Origin: Dactylis glomerata
Lineage: Eukaryota > Streptophyta > Magnoliopsida > Poales > Poaceae
Assembly: GCA_007115705.1 (NCBI GenBank)
Contig: QXEO01000167.1
Coordinates: forward strand, 6,370,972-6,434,971
DNA: 64,000 nt
Direction: 5' to 3'
Made by a program: the position numbers and the translations under genes. Below the pieces are notes generated by a model. The model was given only the letters and a program-made list of their open reading frames with translations. It ran no database searches and was not told the DNA's origin. Below, in pieces: positions 55,101-64,000 of this stretch. Position 1 is the first letter of the stretch; every line of letters begins with the position of its first letter.

Positions 55101-55904
55101 TCCCACTATGTTGAGAAGATCTTGAGCCGGTTTGGCTTTATTGATGGCAAGTCTTCTCCAACACCTTATGATCCCAGTGTGATATTGCGTAAGAACAAGA
55201 ACGAACCAACAGATCAACTGAGGTATTCTCAGATCATTGGTTCACTCATGTACTTAGCGAGCGCGACAAGACCTGACATCTCTTTTGCTGTGAGCAAGTT
55301 GAGTAGGTTCATGTCAAACCCGGGTATTGATCATTGGCATGCACTTGAAAGGGTCATGCGCTATCTATGTGGTACAATGAGTTACGGGATTCACTATTCA
55401 GGGCACCCTGCTGTGCTTGAAGGATATAGTGACGCAAATTGGATCTCTGATGTAGATGATATCAAAGCCACTAGTGGGTATGTGTTTACCTTTGGAGGTG
55501 GCGCCGTATCATGGAGATCATGTAGGCAAACCATATTGACGAGGTCAACTATGGAAGCAGAACTTACTGCTTTAGACACAGCCACTGTAGAGTCAGAATG
55601 GCTGCGTGAGCTCTTGATGGACTTGCCGGTGGTTGAAAAACCTGTGCCGGTCATCCTCTTGAATTGTGACAACCAAACAGTTATTGTCAAAGTGAACAAT
55701 TCTAAGGATAACGCGAAGTCATCAAGACACGTTAAAAGACGTTTGAAGTCTGTCAGGAAATTGCGAAACTCCGGAGTAATAACTGTTACGTATATTCAAA
55801 CAGACAAAAACCTGGCAGATCCCTTTACTAAGGGGCTATCACGCAATGTGATAGATAGTGCATCGAGGGAGATGGGTTTGAGACCCATAGATGTTATGCC
55901 ATAG
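52143..55904 (+). pseudogene. Ty1/copia Gag-Pol, copy 1, N-terminally truncated
   Basis: The reading frame is open from the junction to the stop at 55904, but the first 56 codons of Gag, the leader and the 5' LTR are missing, compared with copy 2. Domains in order: Gag, CCHC zinc knuckle intact (CFTCGEPGHFSKDC), protease WIDTGANVHVC, pre-integrase HxH-CxxC (CHINFG; CHSCVQSKQ), integrase, RT (VDVKTAFLNGELEEEIY-type, YVDDILIFG) and RNase H (YSDANWISD; STMEAEL). It differs from copy 2 at only a handful of residues. Without a start and 5' LTR it cannot be expressed as a normal element. Confidence 0.92.
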
Positions 55905-56446
55905 CGGTAACCCAACCTTTGTGATCGGAGATCCCGTGAATTAGGACCTGGGAAAACAAGCTAGTGGTTTAACTGAGGAGAGTATTCTGTAACCCTCTCT
56001 AAGTGAAGATGCAAAACTCTCAAAATCTGTAAGGCAGGTTGGCAACATGCCTTAATGTGTTTCTGTTGGCTATGATTAGCAAAGATGCTGTCCTACAGAG
56101 CATTCTTGAAAGAACACACCTATATGAGTCCGACTGTTAAACGTCGCAGTCTATGAGATTTGGGTGATCTCTAGTAAACTCATGAAGAGACCATGGAGTA
56201 CGACGCATATGCTCCAACCCGCGGGGTAGGCTACTGGCAGCCATGTACTGGTTATGACTTTGAGTGAAATCTTGACGCACAAAACTTGCAATTCAAGGCG
56301 TAGTCCATTGTTCAAGTTGCTGATAGACGTAGCTTAAGGTTCTAGGCGGAAGTTCAACTTAACAGTCTCTGCTGAAACACTGGTATATAAACAAGTAGTG
56401 AGGTTTGGCAAATCTCTAAATGGGCATTTGAGATCTGGTGGGCGAT
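55905..56446 (+). other. Copia 3' untranslated interior, copy 1
   Basis: About 540 bp between the polyprotein stop and the shared LTR, nearly identical to 61476-62017. It ends in the purine-rich AGATCTGGTGGGCGA before the LTR. Confidence 0.85.
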
Positions 56447-57506
56447 TGTTGAAATATTGGGCCATTTCATATGAGCCCATAGTAGATTTCAGAAATTCCT
56501 AGAAATCTCAAAGCCCATGTGTGTAAGCCCATTTGGAATGCAGCCCAAGTTTTTGGCTGCACAAAGGCAAGGGGTGGGAGCTAAGTTTAGTCCCACATGG
56601 GAAGTTGGGAGAGATGTAGACCAACATATAAGGTGGGGTGTTGCACCACTTGGTAAGTGAGTGAGAAGAGAAGTGCCACACGCGCGCTCCTCCTCCTCCT
56701 CCTCGCTCGCTCGTCTCGTCTCGACTCGACTCGACACGTCACGACGCGCGCGCGCGCGCCGCGGTTTGCGGAATTGAGCCTCGGAGCCGAGCTTATCTTT
56801 TTGCTGCACAGGAAAACCGAACGTTTGACCGAGTCCTTGACGGACGCGTCACAGCTAGCCAGTTCGGGTCGCTCCCGGATCGTGGGCTACTGTAACCGAC
56901 TCGGACGTGCGACGTGGGCGTGGCCCACGTTGCCTAGGGTTTTTCCGCTGTGCGTCCGCGCCTATATAAACTCTTGCCTGGCTACACGCCGTACACACCT
57001 GAAACCGATCTAGGGTTTTACCACCTCTCGCTGCTTGCGCCGCCTCCATAGTCTACTCCATCCCGAGCGCCGGCGTGCACCGGCGAACGGGAGAGCAGGT
57101 CTCCGGAACCACTCGCCTTTGCGATCCTGTACGGGAGAGGGCGAATTAGGTTTTTGGGAAGCGCTCTGCGCGACTGCTCAAGCTCTTCATCACGGGTCGT
57201 CTTCCATCCAAGTCGGGCGGTGCTGCCTACCGCCGTCTTCATCGCCGTCTGCTTCGACCGGTCTTCTCCAACGTTGTCATCAACAACGTTACTGCTACGA
57301 CTACATCTGCAAGCGAACGGTACGTGCGGTCTACTGCTGTTCGTCTGTTCATCATGTTCTGCGAGTACATGTTTAGCTACTGCCTGTTTCCGTTCATCTT
57401 GTTGTTTAGTACATCTAGTATGTTCGAGTTACATGTGGTAGTAGCTGCTATTGTCATGTTTAATATTCTGGAATTAATAATGGAAATTGTGCCTAATTAT
57501 CCAACA
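56447..57506 (+). repeat. Shared copia LTR (3' of copy 1, 5' of copy 2)
   Basis: 1060 bp, TGTTGAAATATTGGG to CCAACA. It contains a TCC/CTCG-rich stretch, a (CG)n run near 56745, a TATATAAA box at 56963-56970 and a CTAGGGTTT leader. Compared with the LTR at 62018 it shows about half a dozen substitutions and two short repeat-number changes, so the copies are recent. Confidence 0.92.
56963..56970 (+). promoter_or_regulatory. TATA box of copia LTR
   Basis: TATATAAA in a GC-rich context, conserved in all three copia LTRs (62541-62548 in the last). Transcription should start ~30 bases downstream, placing copy 2 under its control. Confidence 0.7.
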
Positions 57507-57535
57507 ATCCAAAAACCTAATTGTAGGCAATTTCC
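57482..57535 (+). other. Inverted repeat across the LTR/leader junction
   Basis: GGAAATTGTGCCTA (57482-57495, inside the LTR) can pair with TAGGCAATTTCC (57524-57535, in the leader), 12 base pairs with a two-base bulge. The LTR end (57506) lies in the loop. No TGG-type tRNA primer site follows the LTR. The minus-strand copy keeps the same arrangement (about 650-710). Confidence 0.7.
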
Positions 57536-57545
57536 TGAATTATCA

Positions 57546-60500
57546 ATGGCTGGTTTTACCGATGCACTGAGGCCGGATAAATTTACCGGTGTGCACTTTA
57601 AGAGGTGGCAGTACAAAGCTGAGCTTTGGCTGACCACGATGAAAGTGTTCCAGATTAGTAAAGGCAAACCTGAAGGAACTATGTCTGATGATGATCAGAA
57701 AAAGTTCGAGGAAGCCAATACTATCTTTGTGGGATGCATTCTGAGCATTCTTGCTGACCGTCTGTGTGATGTGTTTATGCACAAAAAAGACGGGAAAGAG
57801 CTCTGGGACGCACTGGACGCCAAGTTTGGTGCTGCAGATGCTGGCAGTGAACTGTACATCATGGAGAGCTTTCATGATTTTAAGATGACTAAGGACCTTC
57901 CTGTGGTTCAACAAGCTCATGAGATACAGTGCATTGCCAAAGAGCTCGAACTCCTTAAGTGTGCCTTACCCGACAAGTTTGTGGCGGGTTGCATTATTGC
58001 TAAGTTGCCCCCTTCATGGAGGAACTTCGCCACAGCTCTCAAACACAAGAGACAGGAGATATCAGTTGAAAATCTGATAGCGTCCCTTGATGTTGAGGAG
58101 AAGGCTCGTGCTAAGGACACTACTGAGAAAGGAGAGGGTCATGCTACTGCTAACTTTGTCCAGCAGAAAGGCAAATCCTCAGGCAAGAATAAAGGGAACT
58201 TCAAGCCCTCTTTCAACAAGCCTGTAAAGACTACAACCTTCAAGAAGAAGAAGCCGAACAGGGACAGGAGTGATCTAACTTGTTTCACTTATGGAGAGCC
58301 CGGCCACTTTTCCAAGGACTGCCCAGAACGCGCAGACCGCAGAGGGAAAAGGGCCAAGAGTGTCAACGTCGTGACTGCTAGCAATACTGATGGGTATGGT
58401 AATCTATTTACTGTTCTTTCGGTATTTCAATCTCCCTCTTGGTGGATTGATACGGGTGCTAACGTTCATGTGTGTGCTGACATCTCTATGTTCACTTCTT
58501 ACCAGGCCGCACGGGATTCCTCCGTCCTAATGGGCAATGGGTCACATGCCTCTGTTCGTGGTGTTGGCACGGTAGATCTGAAGTTCACTTCGGGGAAGAT
58601 CGTGCAGCTGAGGAACGTGCAGCATGTCCCTTCTATGAACAAGAATCTTGTTAGCGGTTCCCTTCTCTGCAGAGATGGGTTTAAGGTTGTGTTAGAGTCG
58701 AATAAGGTAGTCGTTTCCAAGCATGGACAATTTATTGGAAAAGGCTATGAGTGCGGAGGCTTGTTCCGCTTTTCACTTTCAGATTTCTGTAATAAATCCG
58801 TGAACCATATTTGTGGCGGTGTTAATGATGATACCAGTGTTTGGCATTCTCGTTTATGTCACATTAATTTTGGTTTGATGTCTCGGTTATCCAGCATGAG
58901 TTTAATTCCGAAATTCACTATTGCCAAAGGTTCTAAGTGCCATAGTTGTGTGCAATCGAAGCAACCTCGTAAGCCTCATACGGCGGCCGAGGAGAGAAAC
59001 TTGGCACCTCTAGAACTCATACATTCTGATCTATGCGAGATGAATGGTGTGTTGACAAAAGGTGAAAAGAGATATTTCATGACATTGATTGATAATGCGA
59101 CTAGATTTTGCTATGTTTACTTGTTGCGAACTAAAGATGAAGCTTTAGACTACTTTAAAATTTATAAGGCTGAAGTTGAAAATCAACTAGAGAGAAAGAT
59201 CAAGCGTCTTAGGTCGGATCGTGGTGGAGAGTATTTTCCTAAAATCTTTGACGAATTCCGTGAGGAACACGGTATTATTCATGAGAGGACGCCTCCCTAC
59301 TCGCCCCAATCCAATGGGGTGGCCGAGAGGAAAAACCGCACTCTGTCTGACTTGGTGAATTCCATGCTCGACACTGCTGGTTTATCAAAGGCATGGTGGG
59401 GGGAGGCTTTGTTGACTGCATGTCATGTCCTGAATAGAGTTCCTAACAAGAATAAAGATAAAACCCCTTATGAGGAGTGGGTTGGGAGAAAGCCATCACT
59501 TTCGTATTTGCGCACTTGGGGATGCTTGGCGAAGGTCAACATTCCCATCCCAAAGAAACGCAAACTCGGACCAAAGACTGTGGACTGCATCTTTCTAGGT
59601 TATGCTCAGCGGAGCATTGGCTATAGATTTTTAGTAGTTAAATCCGAGGTACCTGATATGCATGTTGACACTATAATGGAATCTCGTGATGCAACATTTT
59701 TTGAGAATATGTTTCCTATGAAAGATATGCATAGCACTGCTAGATTTTCTTCTGAGATAATTCCTGAATCTAGTGCATCTGACGATTATTTTGAGCAACC
59801 ACATGAGAACGTTTTTGAGAACGTTCATGAGAAGGATGACAATGAAGCTCCTACAAGGAGCAAGAGACAGAGGACTGCAAAGTCCTTTGGTGATGATTTC
59901 ATTGTGTACCTTGTGGATGATACTCCCAAATCCATTGCTGAGGCATATGCATCATCAGATGCAGATGATTGGAAAGAAGCTGTCCAGAATGAGATGGACT
60001 CGATTCTTTCTAATGGAACATGGGAATTATCAGAGCGCCCCCATGGCTGTAAGCCTGTGGGCTGCAAGTGGGTGTTCAAGAAGAAGCTAAGGCCTGATGG
60101 TACTATTGAGAAGTACAAGGCGAGACTTGTAGCGAAAGGCTACACACAGAGAGAAGGCGAAGATTACTTTGATACCTATTCACCTGTCGCAAGACTAACC
60201 ACCATTCGAGTACTACTTTCCATGGCTGCCTCCTATGGTCTTATCGTTCATCAAATGGACGTAAAGACAGCTTTCCTCAATGGAGAGTTGGAAGAGGAAA
60301 TCTATATGGATCAGCCTGATGGATTTGTGGTAAAAGGTGAAGAGACAAAGGTGTGCAAGTTGCTAAAATCTTTATATGGCCTGAAACAAGCACCTAAGCA
60401 ATGGCATGAGAAGTTTGACAGAACTTTAACTTCTGTTGGCTTTGTCGTTAATGAGGCTGACAAGTGCGTTTACTATCGCCATGGTGGGGGCGAAGGTGTT

Positions 60501-61475
60501 ATATTGTGTTTGTACGTTGATGATATTCTCATCTTTGGTACAAACATGAAAGTAATACATGAGGTCAAGTCTTTCTTGTCAAAGTGCTTTGATATGAAAG
60601 ATCTGGGAGAAGCTGATGTGATCCTGAACATCAAGCTAAATAAGAACGAGAGTGGGATTACTTTATCGCAATCCCACTATGTTGAGAAGATCTTGAGCCG
60701 GTTTGGCTTTATTGATGGCAAGTCTTCTCCAACACCTTATGATCCCAGTGTGATATTGCGTAAGAACAAGAACGAACCAACAGATCAACTGAGGTATTCT
60801 CAGATCATTGGTTCACTCATGTACTTAGCGAGCGCGACAAGACCTGACATCTCTTTTGCTGTGAGCAAGTTGAGTAGGTTCATGTCAAACCCGGGTATTG
60901 ATCATTGGCATGCACTTGAAAGGGTCATGCGCTATCTATGTGGTACAATGAGTTACGGGATTCACTATTCAGGGCACCCTGCTGTGCTTGAAGGATATAG
61001 TGACGCAAATTGGATCTCTGATGTAGATGATATCAAAGCCACTAGTGGGTATGTGTTTACCTTTGGAGGTGGCGCCGTATCATGGAGATCATGTAGGCAA
61101 ACCATATTGACGAGGTCAACTATGGAAGCAGAACTTACTGCTTTAGACACAGCCACTGTAGAGTCAGAATGGCTGCGTGAGCTCTTGATGGACTTGCCGG
61201 TGGTTGAAAAACCTGTGCCGGCCATCCTCTTGAATTGTGACAACCAAACAGTTATTGTCAAAGTGAACAATTCTAAGGATAACGCGAAGTCATCAAGACA
61301 CGTTAAAAGACGTTTGAAGTCTGTCAGGAAATTGCGAAACTCCGGAGTAATAACTGTTACGTATATTCAAACAGACAAAAACCTGGCAGATCCCTTTACT
61401 AAGGGGCTATCACGCAATGTGATAGATAGTGCATCGAGGGAGATGGGTTTGAGACCCATAGATGTTATGCCATAG
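57546..61475 (+). CDS. Ty1/copia Gag-Pol polyprotein, copy 2, 1309 residues
   Basis: A complete single-frame polyprotein starts MAGFTDALRPDKF; the start chosen is the first ATG downstream of the LTR, and homologous in the other copies. Zinc knuckle about 246-259, but the second Cys is Tyr (CFTYGEPGHFSKDC). Protease D302-T-G. Integrase catalytic D495, D558, E594 (D35E spacing). RT YVDD 990-993. RNase H D1153 region. Compared with copy 1 it also has IDNATR at 517 for IDDATR and EFREEHG for EFCEEHG. The frame is open upstream as well, into the LTR (from 57324). The enzyme copies element RNA into cDNA and integrates it. The ORF is intact; activity is doubtful given the knuckle change. Confidence 0.93.
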   Translation: MAGFTDALRPDKFTGVHFKRWQYKAELWLTTMKVFQISKGKPEGTMSDDDQKKFEEANTIFVGCILSILADRLCDVFMHKKDGKELWDALDAKFGAADAGSELYIMESFHDFKMTKDLPVVQQAHEIQCIAKELELLKCALPDKFVAGCIIAKLPPSWRNFATALKHKRQEISVENLIASLDVEEKARAKDTTEKGEGHATANFVQQKGKSSGKNKGNFKPSFNKPVKTTTFKKKKPNRDRSDLTCFTYGEPGHFSKDCPERADRRGKRAKSVNVVTASNTDGYGNLFTVLSVFQSPSWWIDTGANVHVCADISMFTSYQAARDSSVLMGNGSHASVRGVGTVDLKFTSGKIVQLRNVQHVPSMNKNLVSGSLLCRDGFKVVLESNKVVVSKHGQFIGKGYECGGLFRFSLSDFCNKSVNHICGGVNDDTSVWHSRLCHINFGLMSRLSSMSLIPKFTIAKGSKCHSCVQSKQPRKPHTAAEERNLAPLELIHSDLCEMNGVLTKGEKRYFMTLIDNATRFCYVYLLRTKDEALDYFKIYKAEVENQLERKIKRLRSDRGGEYFPKIFDEFREEHGIIHERTPPYSPQSNGVAERKNRTLSDLVNSMLDTAGLSKAWWGEALLTACHVLNRVPNKNKDKTPYEEWVGRKPSLSYLRTWGCLAKVNIPIPKKRKLGPKTVDCIFLGYAQRSIGYRFLVVKSEVPDMHVDTIMESRDATFFENMFPMKDMHSTARFSSEIIPESSASDDYFEQPHENVFENVHEKDDNEAPTRSKRQRTAKSFGDDFIVYLVDDTPKSIAEAYASSDADDWKEAVQNEMDSILSNGTWELSERPHGCKPVGCKWVFKKKLRPDGTIEKYKARLVAKGYTQREGEDYFDTYSPVARLTTIRVLLSMAASYGLIVHQMDVKTAFLNGELEEEIYMDQPDGFVVKGEETKVCKLLKSLYGLKQAPKQWHEKFDRTLTSVGFVVNEADKCVYYRHGGGEGVILCLYVDDILIFGTNMKVIHEVKSFLSKCFDMKDLGEADVILNIKLNKNESGITLSQSHYVEKILSRFGFIDGKSSPTPYDPSVILRKNKNEPTDQLRYSQIIGSLMYLASATRPDISFAVSKLSRFMSNPGIDHWHALERVMRYLCGTMSYGIHYSGHPAVLEGYSDANWISDVDDIKATSGYVFTFGGGAVSWRSCRQTILTRSTMEAELTALDTATVESEWLRELLMDLPVVEKPVPAILLNCDNQTVIVKVNNSKDNAKSSRHVKRRLKSVRKLRNSGVITVTYIQTDKNLADPFTKGLSRNVIDSASREMGLRPIDVMP

Positions 61476-62017
61476 CGGTAACCCAACCTTTGTGATCGGA
61501 GATCCCGTGAATTAGGACCTGGGAAAACAAGCTAGTGGTTTAACTGAGGAGAGTATTCTGTAACCCTCTCTAAGTGAAGATGCAAAACTCTCAAAATCTG
61601 TAAGGCAGGTTGGCAACATGCCTTAATGTGTTTCTGTTGGCTATGATTAGCAAAGATGCTGTCCTACAGAGCATTCTTGAAAGAACACACCTATATGAGT
61701 CCGACTGTTAAACGTCGCAGTCTATGAGATTTGGGTGATCTCTAGTAAACTCATGAAGAGACCATGGAGTACGACGCATATGCTCCAACCCGCGGGGTAG
61801 GCTACTGGCAGCCATGTACTGGTTATGACTTTGAGTGAAATCTTGACGCACAAAACTTGCAATTCAAGGCGTAGTCCATTGTTCAAGTTGCTGATAGACG
61901 TAGCTTAAGGTTCTAGGCGGAAGTTCAACTTAACAGTCTCTGCTGAAACACTGGTATATAAACAAGTAGTGAGGTTTGGCAAATCTCTAAATGGGCATTT
62001 GAGATCTGGTGGGCGAT
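61476..62017 (+). other. Copia 3' untranslated interior, copy 2
   Basis: The counterpart of 55905-56446, essentially identical, ending in the same purine tract. Confidence 0.85.
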
Positions 62018-63084
62018 TGTTGAAATATTGGGCCATTTCATATGAGCCCATAGTAGATTTCAGAAATTCCTAGAAATCTCAAAGCCCATGTGTGTAAGCC
62101 CATTTGGAATGCAGCCCAAGTTTTTGGCTGCACAAAGGCAAGGGGTGGGAGCTAAGTTTAGTCCCACATGGGAAGTTGGGAGAGATGTAGACCAACATAT
62201 AAGGTGGGGTGTTGCACCACTTGGTAAGTGAGTGAGAAGAGAAGTGCCACACGCGCGCTCCTCCTCCTCCTCCTCGCTCGCTCGTCTCGTCTCGATTCGA
62301 CTCGACTCGACACGTCACGACGCGCGCGCGCGCGCGCCGCGGTTTGCGGAATTGAGCCTCGGAGCCGAGCTTATCTTTTTGCTGCACAGGAAAACCGAAC
62401 GTTTGACCGAGTCCTTGACGGACGCGTCACAGCTAGCCAGTTCGGGTCGCTCCCGGATCGTGGGCTACTGTAACCGACTCGGACGTGCGACGTGGGCGTG
62501 GCCCACGTTGCCTAGGGTTTTTCCGCTGTGCGTCCGCGCCTATATAAACTCTTGCCTGGCTACACGCCGTACACACCTGAAACCGATATAGGGTTTTACC
62601 ACCTCTCGCTGCTTGCGCCGCCTCCGTAGTCTACTCCATCCCGAGCGCTGGCGTGCACCGGCGAACGGGAGAGCAGGTCTCCGGAACCACTCGCCTTTGC
62701 GATCCTGTACGGGAGAGGGCGAATTAGGTTTTTGGGAAGCGCTCTGCGCGACTGCTCAAGCTCTTCATCACGGGTCGTCTTCCATCCAAGTCGGGCGGTG
62801 CTGCCTACCGCCGTCTTCATCGTCGTCTGCTTCGACCGGTCTTCTCCAACGTTGTCATCAACAACGTTACTGCTACGACTACATCTGCAAGCGAACGGTA
62901 CGTGCGGTCTACTGCTGTTCGTCTGTTCATCATGTTCTGCGAGTACATGTTTAGCTACTGCCTGTTTCCGTTCATCTTGTTGTTTAGTACATCTAGTATG
63001 TTCGAGTTACATGTGGTAGTAGCTGCTATTGTCATGTTTAATATTCTGGAATTAATAATGGAAATTGTGCCTAATTATCCAACA
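62018..63084 (+). repeat. 3' LTR of copia copy 2
   Basis: 1067 bp, same ends as the shared LTR. Its differences include CGATATAGGG for CGATCTAGGG, CCTCCGTAG for CCTCCATAG, one more CG unit and one more GACTC unit. Confidence 0.92.
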
Positions 63085-63088
63085 ATAC

Positions 63089-64000
63089 TGTTGGAATTAT
63101 GCCCTAGAGGCAATAATAAAGATGTTATTATTATAATTCTTGTTCATGATAATGTTTATATTCCATGCTAGAATTGTATTAAGCGGAAACTTTAATACTT
63201 GTGTGGTTTATGAACAACACCGTGTCCCTAGTACGCCTCTATGGACTAGCTCATTGATTAATGATGGTTAAGGTTTCCTAACCATAGACATGAGTTGTCA
63301 ATTAATAATGAGATCATATCATTAGGAGAATGATATGATGGACAGACCCAAATAAAGCAGAGCAATTAGATCGTGTCATCGTGTTCATCTTTGCGAAGCT
63401 TTTCCTATGTCATGTATTGTATTCCTTAGACCATGAGATAATACAACTCCCTAGTATCAGAAGAAAGCTTTGAAGTCATCAAACGTCATCCTATGTGAGG
63501 GTGATAATAAAGGTGTCTCTCAGGTGATCAGAAAGTACTTGTTGAGTTGTATGTATCGAGATGGAATTTGTCCCTCCCAAGTCGGAGAGATATACTTCGG
63601 GCCCACTCGGTAATCGATATCAACACCGCTTGCAAGCATGTGGTTAAGGAGTTAATCACGAAGTGATATCGGATTACGGAACGAGTAAAGTACTTGCTGT
63701 GAACGAGATTGAACTAGGTATGGTGATACCGACGATCAAATCTCGGGCGAGTAAAATATCGTGTGACGAAGGGAATACATATACGGGATTAATTGAATCC
63801 TGACATCGTGGTTCATCCGATATGATCATCGATGAATATGTGGGAGTCAATATGGGTTTCCAGATCCCGCTATTGATTATTGATAGAAGATCATGTCTGC
63901 ATATTCTCGAACCCGTAGGGTCACACACTTAACGTGCATCGACGCTAGGATAGATTGGATAATTGGTTTATGAGTTTTAGTTCGGAGTCTCGGATGAGAT
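63089..64000 (+). mobile_element. BARE/WIS/Angela-type copia LTR, runs off window
   Basis: It starts TGTTGGAATTATGCCCTAGA and continues with GGCAATAATAAAG, the start of the abundant Triticeae BARE-type LTR (usually ~1.7-1.8 kb). The visible 912 bp are all LTR. The four bases before it (ATAC) separate it from the copia 3' LTR; AATAC may be its target duplication, but the other side is outside the window. Confidence 0.88.

Noticed and set aside
63674..63928. 84-codon open frame in the BARE-type LTR
   Set aside because: It lies wholly in non-coding LTR sequence with no support as a gene.

Overview
This is a stretch of plant nuclear genome, almost certainly a Triticeae grass (wheat, barley or Aegilops group). 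The reasons are the BARE/WIS/Angela-type LTR start at 63089, Athila-type LTRs starting TGATACGTCTCCAACGTAT, Stowaway and Tourist MITEs of cereal type, and genes with long introns separated by nested LTR retrotransposons. I saw no bacterial features, CRISPR arrays, rRNA or tRNA genes.

Layout. 1-1647: the end of a Ty1/copia element on the minus strand (gag start plus 5' LTR). 2174-4264: a small non-coding LTR retrotransposon with a perfect 5-bp target duplication. 4807-28395: the gene island, with an intronless GT8 galacturonosyltransferase-like gene (minus, 4807-5850), a six-exon EMC4 gene (minus, 8029-12627) assembled here from short exons with consistent splice phases, a degraded chromovirus integrase (13040-13445), a FAR1-related pseudogene (15316-16160), and an intronless GeBP/storekeeper-type gene (minus, 24259-25395). 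Between them lie MITEs, minisatellites and local duplications. About 7 kb (17520-24258) has no gene that I can support.

28396-64000: a nested retrotransposon block. A BARE-type LTR is cut 37 bp from its start by a Ty3/gypsy element of Tat type (28433 to at least 52140; gag, protease, RT, two RNase H regions, integrase). Two Athila-type non-autonomous elements sit inside its pol gene. One is in the RT (33242-40000, plus, TSD ATGTC) and one in the integrase (42623-47893, minus, TSD TAGAG). Downstream of pol the Tat element carries a multi-exon gene on the opposite strand (49069-52140). The Tat element ends abruptly at 52140, joined to a truncated copia copy. The copia sequence then forms internal-LTR-internal-LTR (52141-63084), with two nearly identical polyproteins sharing one LTR. 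A BARE/Angela-type LTR starts at 63089 and runs off the window.

The host genes show no sign of working as a unit; they are ordinary single-copy-type plant genes on the minus strand. The most interesting observations concern the retrotransposons: the spliced antisense gene of the Tat element, the fact that every premature stop in that element is TAG where Gln is plausible, the copia family with no recognisable tRNA primer site but a hairpin across its LTR/leader junction, and a misplaced primer-binding site in the minus-strand Athila copy.
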